A stretch of 64,000 nt of DNA, from positions 12,885,976 through 12,949,975 of the forward strand of contig NC_051089.1 of assembly GCF_901709675.1 (NCBI RefSeq). The letters run 5' to 3'. This stretch comes from Syngnathus acus. Lineage: Eukaryota > Chordata > Actinopteri > Syngnathiformes > Syngnathidae. Below are positions 1 to 11,099 of the stretch, one piece after another. A model generated the notes under the pieces. It worked only from the letters and a program-made list of their open reading frames with translations, had not been told where the DNA came from and did no database searches. Positions within the stretch are counted from its first letter, which is position 1; each line of letters starts with the position of its first letter. The translations under genes and the position numbers were made by a program.

Positions 1-1861
1 ATGCATTACTCATTTTTATGGAGGGATACTTTTTTCAGCCCTCTTTTTCCCACATGATGGTTAAATTATTGAACAACACGACTAAATCACCCATCTGGAA
101 ACTGAAATAATTTCTTTCCCTCGGTCAAATTTCTGATGTGACCCAGAGACGATCCCTGGCAAGCCGAGAGACATAATCAATCCCTCCAGTTCGACTTAGG
201 TCTACCCCGAGGTCTCACTCCCGGTGCATTTGCCCCAAATAGGCTCTCTTCCAGATGAATTCCTTTTTTTTCCACACGTCATGTACATTTCAATGGATGC
301 ACATCTGTTATTGATGTGTTTACATTTACAAAACACAGCACACAAGAAGACAAATACGTAAAAAAATAAATACACACGTGTCATCACCAGGGAATGGCGA
401 CAGGGAAATTTGAAAATTTAATCATATTAAACTTGGTCATTCATCATGGTTTACTGTTTCTGTTGTTCGTTTGTCTTTTCGGTCCCTATCCAAAGCTTAT
501 GTATAACGCGGCACCATTGTAGAAGTTCTATCAATTTGTCTGTCGATCTCTTAGTCCATACCGCCCTCGTTTATGAACCCGACAAAGACATCATTGTCTG
601 ATTTAGAGTGCTTATTCTCAACCCGGCAGCTTCACATTCAGCTGTCATCTTCCCTTGTAAAGTTTAAAGGTCACAGAGCAATAACGCCATCGAAGCAATA
701 TAATCTGTAAATCGCAGTGGTGAGATCCGTAGGCCACCAAATTGGACTCGCTGCACATCCTGGTTGCACCCGGAAACCGCTGTCCACAAAAAAAACATAC
801 ATATTGAACAGAAGTGATGACATAAGGAAGCTTGGTGGGTCCTGATCCAATGTACACCATGTGCACAGACAGAATGGCATGGAAGAGGGAACTTCTAGTC
901 CTGGCACACTCTTTATAAATCAGCATGAGAGATAAGGCTTTTCCAAAGGCTATGTAGAAATAAATTATGCAAACCAGCAACCAGTATTGTTCTATTGGTG
1001 CTCAGCTAAGAGCCTTACTATCCTTTCCCGGTGTATTATTATTATGGGTTTTCTTAAAGCTAAATATTTTACAAATATCTATTGGAAATCAGATGTAATA
1101 TACAGTATACACAGAAGCAATCAATTTATCAATGAACACAATAGTGAGTTCAGTCCTGACAGAATGCAACACAAATGCGAGATGGGAAATTTCCAGTATG
1201 TGAGTCACAAAAGACATTACATATCCAAGTTACACGTTTTCCCCTTCAAAGGAATGACTGGATGGTGTAATACACTTTCCAAGCCTTCCCATTTATTGAA
1301 GTGGAACGCTCATATTTTCTTAGTCTGAGTTTAAAACATTTAATATTTTCTTTTCTGACACACCTTTGAAAGATGGACATGTATGCCCAAAACATGATGG
1401 TTTACCACTAAGTGCTATATTTTATCATAATTTACAAGTGATTAGGGCAATAACATAAGTACCGTATTTTCCGCACTATAAGGCGCACCTAAAATCCTCC
1501 AATTTTCTCAAAAGCCGACAGTGCGCCTTATAATCTGGTGCGCCTTATAGATGGACCAATATTGAGCCACTACGGCAGGCATGTCCAAATATATGGATTT
1601 ATATATGGACAAAGATTTCAAATGGGCCATTCATTGAAGGTGCACTTTATAATCTGGTGCGCCTTATATATGGACAAAGTTTTAAAATGGGCCATTCATT
1701 GAAGGTGCACCTTATAATCCGGTGCGCCTTATAGTGCGGAAAATACGGTAGACAATTTACTCTGTTATAATGAGGAAAAAACATGTGTTGGCTCTGTCTT
1801 TTGTCTTTCCTTTCCCGTCGGTCTCTCTAATCAAGCTGTTTTCACACTTATTGACATGCAG
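1..1861 (+). other. slc1a2: slc1a2 intron (3' part)
   Basis: No exon of slc1a2 or of any other recognisable gene was found here. The acceptor AG at 1860-1861 opens the next slc1a2 exon, so this stretch is best read as the end of the preceding intron. The exon that should come before it (ending in the region just ahead of the DRxRT motif) is not visible and presumably lies outside the window. The only structured sequence seen is the palindromic element at 1460-1750. Short open frames at 645-980 and 987-1328 resemble nothing known. Confidence 0.7.
1460..1750. mobile_element. Palindromic MITE-like element, copy 1
   Basis: The left end reads TACCGTATTTTCCGCACTAT and the right end is its near-perfect inverted complement (ATAGTGCGGAAAATACGGTA). 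The interior holds repeated 'GGCGCACC / GGTGCGCCTTATA' blocks in both orientations, so the whole unit could fold on itself. It has no coding capacity. Five related copies occur in the window (15569, 21093, 26339, 29947, 57110), which marks it as an abundant non-autonomous DNA element. The superfamily is not certain. TA at both ends would fit a TA-targeting transposase. Confidence 0.85.
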
Positions 1862-2111
1862 GGATCGATTCCGTACCTCAGTCAATGTGGTTGGCGACTC
1901 CTACGGAGCCGGTATTGTGTACCATCTCTCCAAAGATGAGCTTGACTCCTTTGATGCCCAACAAACCCGGATGGATGATTTTGAGATGACTAAAACAAAG
2001 TCCTTCTTTGAAAATAACACCAACCAGAATGTTTACGCTCACCACAATTCAATCCTGATAGACGACTGCAAGGTACACTTCATGTTAACGGATATAGAGA
2101 CTTGTATGTAG
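1862..2111 (+). CDS. slc1a2: slc1a2 (EAAT2/GLT-1) penultimate exon with alternative 'b' C-terminus
   Basis: Partial gene; upstream exons lie outside the window. The protein is the sodium-coupled glutamate transporter of the glial plasma membrane that clears synaptic glutamate. The exon starts after the AG at 1860-1861 (one base completes a split codon) and opens with [19 protein letters not shown], the TM8 motif. Its D, R, T, N and D correspond to the substrate- and sodium-site residues D394, R397, T398, N401 and D405 of archaeal GltPh. The cytoplasmic tail follows ([13 protein letters not shown]..., ending IDDCK). A splice donor (AAG|gtacac) at 2073 leads to the exon at 3005. If it is not used, the frame continues [12 protein letters not shown] and stops at 2111. 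That ending closely resembles the DIETCI PDZ-binding end of mammalian GLT-1b as I recall it. The exon to the donor is 211 nt (1862-2072). Identity is firm; use of the b ending is inferred. Confidence 0.95.
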
Positions 2112-3004
2112 AGGATTCTCCCCTACTCTCTGTTTGTCTTGTCAATGTGACTTCCTTTATTGGTGTATGTGTGAAATGTACAGTGAGGAAAAAAAAATGA
2201 AAATGAGTGAATTTAACAAGAACAAAAAGTTTCTGGATTGACTCATTCACCATTTCATCATAGGAAAAAGCAGTTTTTGTGGTACCAGGTTAACCAAAGG
2301 CTAAGTTTGTTTTTTATGACACTCTATGACCCTCCCCTCTTTTTTTTCTTTTTAACAATTCAAAAGGTCGTGAATCATATCCAGATAACTGTTACATTCC
2401 TTATACATCATGTACACAAGTATCATTGATTTATTTGTGGTTGACTGGTATCACTGAAAAAGTATTATTTTCATTATATTATTTGGACATGTATTTATGT
2501 ATTCAAGGCAGCCCCAACCAAAATGTTCTTCATATTATAAAATATAATTCTTTGCCTGTGGTATGACATAAAGACTGCTGTTTCTCTATGATTAATACTA
2601 GAATGAAATCAGCCCTTCAATAACTAATGTGATCCTCTTTTACTAGCAGCAGCCAAATAATTGGTGTTAGTTTACCTTGTGGTGGATATGCATTGTGAAT
2701 GATGCTGAAACTGCTCTCTCATCATTTGGCGTATTCAAATTCGGTTGGGCAGAGAATCCATTAAATACATGGCCAACTCTCAAAATGCGTTAACCCTGTT
2801 TTGATGTATTTGTGTCACCGTAAAACGCCTATATCATTACACGAGTGCTCAAAGACATACATGGATTGAGAAATCCCATTTTCATACCCACCCTGAGGAC
2901 AATGGCCTGAATGTCAAGAACTTTTGGCTTCTCTGCTTCAATCACTAATGGTGTGTTATGGTGCCTTGGGGCCTTGGTTAGAAACTGTTGATAATTGCTT
3001 TCAG

Positions 3005-3076
3005 GACACCTTGAGCAAAAATGGCAAGACGGCAGGATTCTGTTTTGTTGAAGAGGAACTACGGAAATTCGAGTAA
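3005..3076 (+). CDS. slc1a2: slc1a2 last coding exon, 'a' C-terminus
   Basis: After the acceptor gctttcag (AG 3003-3004) an in-phase 24-codon exon reads DTLSKNGKTAGFCFVEEELR then KFE and stops TAA at 3074-3076. It aligns in length and pattern with the human EAAT2 tail (VTLAANGKSADC then SVEEEPWKREK): the xTLxxNGKxAxxC core and the VEEE acidic run are kept. The final tryptophan-basic stretch is altered. The preceding exon ends at a codon boundary (2072), so phase 0 joins cleanly. The tail is cytoplasmic and normally affects trafficking and interactions rather than transport. Being short and divergent it would be missed by automatic gene finders. An alternative reading as chance is unlikely given acceptor, phase, length and motif together. 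Confidence 0.85.
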   Translation, partial: DTLSKNGKTAGFCFVEEELRKFE

Positions 3077-5792
3077 AACAAACCCAGAAGCTGCTGCGCC
3101 TTACCCAGAGTTCCACAAGCTTTTACCTTCTGATGACAAAAACTGGTTTTATAATCATCCACTAGCCTTCTAACACAATTAGCAAACACAATGGACCATT
3201 AGAACACTGGAGAGATGGTTGCTGGAAATGGGCCTTCATACACCGACGTAGATTTTGCATTAAAAAACAGACGTTTGTTGCTAGAATAGTCATTTACCAC
3301 ATTATCAATGTATAAAGTGTATTCCTGATTAGTTTAATGTTATCCTCATAGAAAAAAAATGCGATTTTATTTTAAAAATAAGGACATTTCTAAGTGAGCC
3401 CAAAATTTGGAACATATACTAAATATATATTTACAAAATGACACGCAACATTAACCGCAGGGAATAAACAGGAGAATCATATTAAAGTTGCCGTTTTCAA
3501 TTCAGTTATCCATCTCACCTCAGAAAACCACCTGCAAAAACCAAGTTCCAACAACATTTGGTTAAAAAGACTCAGGGCCTTATTTGGTGCTGCTGCAAAC
3601 TTCATGATTAGTCAATTATAGACCTCTTCAACATTTTGTAACATTTCATTTCACTTTTGTATTTAACATCTTTATGTTGCATAGAGAGCTGAAATTATAT
3701 TAGAATGGGAAAGCCAAACATTGGTTTGATGCAAATCTCAAGGTCAATGCTTTAGCATTTTTTAACTGCTGAGTGCTGCTTATTGTCAGTAATGGGTGGT
3801 TGCTTCAAAAAACGCTTTTGAATTTAGATTTCTTTTTTTGAATGTCGCTCAAAATGCAAACATGAGCACAGAAGGTTAAGGGAAAGACAGGCCGGTGCAA
3901 TACCTTTTACTTTTTGACTAATTGGATTACAGCCTGATGTCGCACACACAGTCAAGCCTAAGCCGAAAGCTTATGTCTTACTTAGACCATCAAGCAGAAA
4001 AGGTGTGGGCGCTAATCGTGGCAACAGCCAGCGCATGATGTGTTGTTGTAAAACAAGTAAATGAGGAGGCCCTCCAAGGTTATTTGTTTATGTTTTTGTA
4101 AATATTTTTGTAACGTTTGAAACACTGAATTTTTGGGAGTAGTTACTGGATATGCCTGGAATGTTTGTGTTCATACAGTAGGTGCTGTTTCTGAGCAAAA
4201 AAATAGATAAATAAATATGGTGAATAAGATAGGAATTTGTAAAGAGGAAAACAGTAGAAATGACTCTCACTACTCAAGACAGTGCATTGTTTTGTGTTTT
4301 TCTTTCAGTTTCTTGTTGTTTGTTAAATATTTAACTTGCCTTGAAGAAATCCGCTGCACAATGCAGTGAGCATGTTTTTGAAATTCCAAAAATACAAATT
4401 AAGCTGGGACTCCCAATCATTGAGGAAATTATTTCTATCCAACTTAATGGCAGAATGAGGATGGCTGGGCCCTCTTCATCAGCAGAAATTTGATGTAGAA
4501 TTTGTTTTTTGTCTTTGACTTCATATCTGAATTGGTTTGATCCTGTTTGTTTATCAAATGCAAAATGAGTTTGTCTCCAGCATTTGATTGTATCTTAACT
4601 CAGATTTTACTTATTTATTTTTGGTCTGAAAAAAAGCAAAAGCTAAGGTACCAAAAAAAAATGCTTAAAGTGCCTCCTTGCACTTTGTGTATATAGTTTG
4701 TAGTTAGATAACTCTGTAAGACTTGTATATAGCTTAATTGTCATTGTTTTGAATGTTTTTTGCTATGTTTGTATAACTACATACAAATGTTAGAAGTATG
4801 TTTATTATACTCCACTGTAAGCCTGTGGATTTTGATAGTTTGTGAACTTTTATTATTATTTAAAAAATTGACTTTATATTTTAATGTAGTAACTACTGTA
4901 CTTCAAATCATGATCAAGGAGACAGTCCCTAATTATTAATTGAATAGTTAAAATTATTTGATTGTATATTTGGTTGTTTAAAGTCATGAGCAAAGTGAAA
5001 CAACTTTGTAAGTGGCAAAATGTTGGTGGCAGCTAAGAGTCTGCATGTACGGAGTGAGACCTGAGTACGATGTTTGCTTTGGGCCATTTTCAATCTGTAC
5101 TGCTTGATAAAAATGGCGACATTAATACTTTGAGTATTTAAATCGTCATTTATGGAAATGTGGTGGGTACCAGAAAAACTCAACTGCATGTACCACAGCT
5201 TTTTGCCACCTTTGCACAAGCAAGGGTCAAGTGAGACACAGTTGTCTGACAGACAACTGGAATGGGAAGAACACAATAGCTCTTGTGTTTGCATGCATTT
5301 GATTACATATCTGACTAATATACTGCTCAGTGAAAACATCTGACAGATCAGGGTTTACTGTTTTAAGCCAAAGTGTGACATGCTGAACTGAACTGTACTG
5401 CTTTCAGTAAAATTTGGCACCTTTTAGAAGATGGGGGATGTTCTGAATAGCGGACAGATATGAATGGAATTATATTATATTATCTCTGCATCTAAAACGT
5501 CACTTTGATATTTCCTTGTATATTTTCTTGATATGACCAGTCAATGTTCTTGGTCAACTTATTTGGTAGTTTTTTTCTTCCTTTTTAATGAAAATTTGAA
5601 ATCTTTAGTAAATTCAACATATATTTTCTATTTATTTTTCTGTATTCTTCTTTTCCCCATTGTAATGTATCGTGACCTAGACTCTCCGAATCCACATGCA
5701 TGAGGGCAGAAGTCTTTGTCAGGCAAAAAGTATACTAAAATGGTGTGTAATGTTTTAATAAGTGTAAGAAAATATCAACAAATACAAATAAA
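3077..5792 (+). other. slc1a2: Probable slc1a2 3' untranslated region
   Basis: No gene is seen between the slc1a2 stop and the convergent cd44-like gene. The stretch is AT-rich and largely free of recognisable transposons, as in the long 3' UTR known for mammalian SLC1A2. An AATAAA signal at 5787-5792 is a plausible polyadenylation site, about 550 bases before the stop codon of the oppositely oriented neighbour. Earlier AATAAA-like signals (for example near 4210) could give shorter transcripts. The end point is inferred. Confidence 0.5.
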
Positions 5793-6034
5793 TTATCGAT
5801 GAAATGCTGGTGGTCTTATTTCTCAAAACATATTTCATACAATACAGAAGAGCAACATCCAAAAAGCTGTTAAAAAAGTAGATTCTGTACTTTTGTAATT
5901 GATATTTTGGGCAGGTCAACAGAACAGCTTTTCATAGATTACATATACATACAATAATTACATAAATGTAAAAAAATAATGTCATAAGAAACTCTCGAAA
6001 GCAGCAATTACAAATTATTATCAAATATTTGCTT

Positions 6035-6040
6035 TTTATT
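6035..6040 (-). other. Candidate polyadenylation signal of cd44-like gene
   Basis: TTTATT on the + strand reads AATAAA on the - strand, 297 bases downstream of the cd44-like stop codon. It gives a short 3' UTR that would end without overlapping the slc1a2 transcript if slc1a2 ends near 5800. Chosen by position and hexamer only. Confidence 0.45.
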
Positions 6041-6336
6041 CTACAAAAAGACAAACTATTAACACTCCTTTGAATTTTACACAAAAATATGTGGTGGTAC
6101 TCACAAAACATTTTCAACAGCTTAAGTTCTCAAATTTTAGTGGTTAAAAAGAGTTGTTGGCACTGACAACTTGGAAATGAATATTGACATAATTCCAAAG
6201 TATTTATGAATGCTTCCAGGGAGCCAAATGTCTTTGAATACAAAACTGCAAGAATGTTCCAAACCTTTTGTGCCGAGCGTTCGGAGGCAGCACGGCTGCA
6301 CATTATTGAAATAAACTGTTTGTCTCGGTGGTGTGA

Positions 6337-8454
6337 CTATTTCACTGGAAGCTCATCCAACGGGATAACTGTGTACTCCGCCGCCTTTCCGTTTTCCTTG
6401 GGTGTATCTTTCTGCAGGAACGCTTCGTTCTCTGACTTCTGGTGCTGTGAAGAGTCAACTTCGATTTGTGGTCTCGATGCTTGCCTCGGACCGTTCCATC
6501 TAAAAAGTAGGAATGGCTCATATTACGCTAGCAAGGAGATTCAGATTTTAATATTTACTCGAAACCATGTTAAAAGTCTCACTTGTCTCTGGTAGCGATG
6601 GCAAGACAAAGCATCAGCAGTGCTGCAACGCCAACAACAAAACCCAAGATGATGATCCAATCTGAATGAAAGGGGAGAGTTGAACTCAAAGAAATGATTT
6701 TTTTTTTTATATATATAAAAAAAAAAGTCTCTTAGAACATGCATGAATTTGAGTGTGTTTGACAGTCACCTGGTGTCACGTGCCCTTTGTGTTGCTCTGT
6801 TGTTGGAGGATTATTAGACCCAGGTATATGGTAAAATTCACCACCTGGGAAGTAATAAAAAAGGTTCATGGTTATCATTTAATTTTCCAATATTATGGAT
6901 GGGTAAAGGATGTTTACCTTGGACAGATGGAAATTCCAAGAGTCTGCCTTTTTTTCCTATTTTCTTTGGTATTCCAAATCCTGATCCTGACTCCAAATCT
7001 TCTTCTCCTGAAGTCCCCTGTTCTATGGTAATGAAAGGTGGACTATGGGTCATACTGGGTTTTCTCGTAGGATATTGTTCTTGAATCTCACTATTCCCAG
7101 ACCCTGAATAAAAACTTTCAAAATCAACAGTTGGAGAGGGCACACTGGGCTCTGTCATGTTACTTGACTGGGTTGCATTTGTCTGTGAGGAGGACGTCCA
7201 GCCAGAGGGAAGACTTAAGGTGGTAGATGAGCTGGAACTTGGCAAAGCTCTTTCACTTGTGGTTGAATAATCTTCATCCTTGGGCTGGAAGAACCCGTCA
7301 CCTGATGTGCCTCCCTCAATCATCTCCTTCAACAGGGTTCGATTACGACCATCACCGCTGCCAGATGATGTTTGGTTGATCTCTTGAGGGCTCAACTTTT
7401 CTTCAAGTGGTTCGGATTCGAGTGATGGGGGAACAAAATATTCAACAAGGAACCCGTCCGTTACAGCCTCTCGGAGCACGTCTTCCTCAGATTTAATGGG
7501 ATTTTGGGTCACAGCTGGGAGAAAGAGATGGAAAAATACAAGGGTTACCACAAATATTTACCTACCAGATTTGGCATGGAAATTTTTTTCCTTAGCCGTA
7601 ATCTATTACTTTCAAGGAGATTGCATACTCAGCCTGGAATTCTTGTATCAACTTGTGTTGTCTACTTTGTTAAGGTGTGACAGTAATGATTAACCTGGGT
7701 GATTACTCATGTGTGAGTGTGTCAAGAGGAAGTTTCACTGGAACTTCAGTCTATCTAAGGAAACGGAATTTCGGTTTCTTTGTGTGTCTTGACATATGAA
7801 GGGATTGACAATAAAGCTGACTTTGACTTTGACTTTGACTATCACCCTTTTGGCACACTCAGGAGATACGAAATCACACACAGCGATTCATGAACTTTGT
7901 CATTTTATAATGAACTGTACATCAATTTTATGGTAAAGTTATCATTTTAAATCACTGTTACTGTCTATTCTGTTTTCCTTTTTGTTTGTTTCTGCTGTTT
8001 CCTATGAGATTATATGGAGCACAAACATGCACTTCAGGTGGAAGCAATTGAAGTGCTGACTCATTGGGGAAGAAAAGAGACACTGTGAGAATGACAAGGA
8101 TCGACTCAATTAATCAATTCCGTATGTACCGAAAATGACACTGAAAGAAGAATGTGACACGTTCCTAAAATTGATAGCGTGCACTTGATCTGTATAATAA
8201 AAACAGTTTGTTATAATATGAAAACTTATGTATTTTAGTGGTTATTCATTCTAACATTTTCCAGTTCGAATAGTTATACTTAAAACTACAATATGGTAAT
8301 AAAGCACAAAATCAACCACCTGCTAACAGTTAGACAAATAATAGGGAAGAAGGGAACATATTAAAGAAAACGACTGCCACTTACAATGGACCAGACCGGA
8401 ATAGACAATAGCCCAAAGTCCAAGAAAAATCGCCAAAAAGAGAGAAGTCGCCAT
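6337..8454 (-). CDS. CD44-like type I membrane glycoprotein lacking the Link domain
   Basis: Five exons join in phase: 8454-8385, 7514-6918, 6844-6770, 6661-6583 and 6499-6337 (70, 597, 75, 79, 163 nt), giving 327 residues. All junctions are GT-AG. Exon 1 is a signal peptide (MATSLFLAIFLGLWAIVYSG) with a strong Kozak context (AGGATGG). Exon 2 is a Ser/Thr/Pro-rich stem (residues 24-223) with four N-glycosylation sequons (NQT, NRT, NAT, NMT) and acidic-flanked SGSG sites typical of glycosaminoglycan attachment. Exon 4 is the membrane span (residues 249-270, WIIILGFVVGVAALLMLCLA), resembling the CD44 span [20 protein letters not shown]. The tail is about 55 residues and ends DELPVK. Lying tail-to-tail with slc1a2 and next to apip, it occupies the CD44 position of human 11p13. 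No Link domain, no cysteine pairs outside the membrane and no RRRCGQKK-type ERM motif are seen. It could instead be an unrelated mucin-like protein; gene structure is firm, family is inferred. Confidence 0.8.
7758..7841 (+). mobile_element. LINE 3' tail, copy A (in cd44-like intron 1)
   Basis: The sequence '..TTTGTGTGTCTTGACATATG' followed by GACAATAAAG and a (CTTTGA)n tail matches two further copies at 12091-12167 (opposite strand) and 12621-12950. The polyadenylation-like AATAAA plus short tandem tail is the 3' end of a non-LTR retrotransposon. It lies in the intron between the signal-peptide exon and the stem exon, exactly where Link-domain exons would be expected in a cd44 gene. Confidence 0.75.
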
Positions 8455-8560
8455 CCTTGTACTTGTACCGATGAGTCCCAATCAGGTCTGTTTTCAGTGC
8501 TGCTGAAATTCTGGTCACCCTGTTATCTGAGTTTTTCAATCTGATGATTCATAGCTTGGT

Positions 8561-8568
8561 CTTTTATA
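8561..8568 (-). promoter_or_regulatory. TATA box of cd44-like gene
   Basis: The - strand reads CATATAAAAG, a good TATA consensus, about 108 bases upstream of the start codon at 8454. A start of transcription about 30 bases downstream would leave a 5' UTR of roughly 75-80 bases. No CpG-rich promoter is seen around it, so a regulated rather than housekeeping promoter is likely. Confidence 0.6.
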
Positions 8569-8750
8569 TGCACCAGGTTTTTGTTGCATGAGTACAACAA
8601 TGACTGACAACACAAAAACACACCTGTGAACACACCCTCTTCCTCAAAAATCTACCATGCTCATTTCCTCCTTGTAAAGCAAAGCACACGGAAACTTTGT
8701 GGTTAGGATTTGCTGTGGTGTGGAATTGCCATACGATCATCAAAATAACT

Positions 8751-8848
8751 GTTTCAAATACTTTAGTTTCCTCATGACGGACAAATATTATAAAAAGGTG
8801 TTTCAAATACTGTAGTTTCCTCATGACGGACAAATATTATAAAAGGTG
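8751..8848. repeat. Two-copy 49-bp tandem duplication
   Basis: GTTTCAAATACTTTAGTTTC... at 8751 is repeated from 8800 with only a few differences (TTTAG/TGTAG, AAAAAGG/AAAAGG). It lies upstream of the TATA box of the cd44-like gene. Confidence 0.85.
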
Positions 8849-10867
8849 TCATTCAAAGCGGAGTATTACTACATAGAGGAACTTTTAATACACTTAAATT
8901 GATTCCAAGCCTTCCATATACGTATATTAAACAGCGGCAGTTCTGCACATTGATTCTGTAACCCCCTTCCATCCAACGATTATACAGTAGTGTAATTGTT
9001 AATATTGCGAAATAGCTCTGACGCCCAAGGTGGGACTAATGTCTGTGACTCAGCATTGTAGTCGTTGGATGTGTCGTACTTTGTATTTCACAATGTGAGT
9101 CTTTTTGATGCAACAGTCTGAAATAATGTCCTATTTTCTCTCCATTTTGAACTATAGACAACAAACAATGGAGATGAATACCCAACATTTCAGTAACCCG
9201 GTTTATAACTTCTTGATATCAAATTACTTAAATAACGTCTTGATATCAAATTATTATAATGTGAGCTGGAAGCAGATTGAATGTGACCCTCTAACAAAAC
9301 CACTGGTCAAATTGCATTAAAGAGCCTTACACAAATTGGCTTTCAACCACCACTACTAAATAAAGCAATAACAGTTTCGTTTGTATAAATCCGTATTATA
9401 ATTTCAGGCTTAACAGTAAAACCGGAGAGAGAAAAATCAATCAAACAAGTACATGGGGTGCGAGGGCAATATTGTTAATACAAAACAACAGGTGACCAAA
9501 TGGAGAGGGTTTAAAAATAAAGTTCTGACACACAACATGAAACATCACATATTTCCATTGGCGATTCATTCAGGGGAACTAACCAGAAAGGAAGTACTCA
9601 GATGATTTTAAAGACTGGATAGTGATTTTCTTCCACAGGCGGTGTCTATTAGGTGAATGTGCATGTGATTTATTAATGGTGACTGATGGGTATCATAGGC
9701 GTGCAGCCTTTGGCTTTTAGGCGTGATCAACACTGGAGGAGTTTGTTTGGATTCCGCAACACGCGTGGGTGAGCACTTGTCCAGTCTTGCACTCCCAAAA
9801 TTTTCATTAAATCACATTGAACTGGGAATTGTAATATATCAAGTTGAATATTCTCATGAAAACATATACCTGAAAAAGTCACAAGTATTACATGATTATA
9901 TTGGATAGGATGTTATAAGGCATTGTATAAAAGTCTGTCATGCTCACATTCAAATAATACCCATAACACAAGGCGCTTTAAACAATTGTTATGGAAGTGT
10001 TAGATTAAAAAAAAAAATCAACAAAGTGTGATCACGGCATGAATTTTATTGATTTGATTTACTCACTATGAATGCTTGTGCAGCTTTATGCAGAGCCTGT
10101 GTTTATCTGGGTTTGTTTTGGAAACATGTCCTTTCCTTCCTGCACTATCATTTAGCATTTCCGTGTAATTAAGGGTAAGATTATGAGAGAAATACTAAAG
10201 CAGAATAAGTACATTCCCTCATATTAGGGTGGTTGACCAACATAGTTTAGAGAGAATGTTGTTTGGTTAGTTTATAGTAAATAATTATATGTAAGAATTG
10301 ATTTTGTTGTGATCACTTAACTTATAATCATAACTATTCTGTTGGAAATTCTGTCCAATCCCTGCTGAATGGCCTGACAGCCTTGTTTTGTCTTTGCATA
10401 CGGCACAGGTTCAAGACATCATGTGCAGGATAAAGCAGAACATAACCTACTGTTTGTTTCATATAAATAACAATGTTCTTTTCTTTGGACAAAGGCAAAA
10501 TCATGGGTAGGCGATACTTATATAAGGCTTCTAGAAGGCTGTAAATCTCACAATCATCACTGAATACCTTGAAACTGATTATTTGAAAAATGCATGTTGT
10601 GACAAGCCACAAGGCTTCTTTAACAAAAGGGTATCTTTTATTCTGCCTGTGGCATGAGTACAAAGACAAGGACAATGCACCGGCAATGAAACAGGCAACA
10701 TGCTTGTACAATATTTGAAAAATTATATTAAAATCAAAATTAAAATTATTTTAATTTCACTTGATGTCAATGAAGGTATACTTTATTGTCTGGTTAGTGG
10801 TGTACACAATTATGTTTAATCTTCCAAACTAACATATTTTAAACTGGCTTCAATAATTTTAATTTAA
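8849..10867. other. Intergenic, no gene seen
   Basis: This is the gap between the divergent cd44-like and apip genes. It is AT-rich with no convincing exon. A local duplication of CTTGATATCAAATTA occurs around 9212-9255. The 125-codon open frame at 10334-10711 (-) has no recognisable motif. The human neighbour PDHX, which would be expected here, is not visible. Confidence 0.55.
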
Positions 10868-10888
10868 TAATACTACTACTACTACTAC

Positions 10889-10958
<70 letters not shown>
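10868..10958. repeat. (TAA)n / (TAC)n microsatellite
   Basis: A run of TAC then about 22 TAA units. It generates a meaningless poly-tyrosine open frame on the - strand. Confidence 0.95.
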
Positions 10959-11099
10959 TAAAGGTATGTCTAAACTAAAATTTGATATAACTAATTCAAT
11001 CCAGTGGACTCGAAAGAGCCCCACAAACGTCTTTTGAAAAACGGGTAGCATGCATTGCATAGGGCATTGCATATCCCATTTAGGCACCAATCGACCAAT

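Noticed and set aside
6838-6917. Continuation of the cd44-like exon 2 frame beyond 6918 to a stop near 6838
   Set aside because: A good donor at 6917-6916 and an in-phase acceptor at 6846-6845 show this is intron. A read-through soluble form is possible but unsupported.
10839-11090. Poly-tyrosine open frame on the - strand
   Set aside because: It is the TAA microsatellite read in antisense; there is no other coding evidence.
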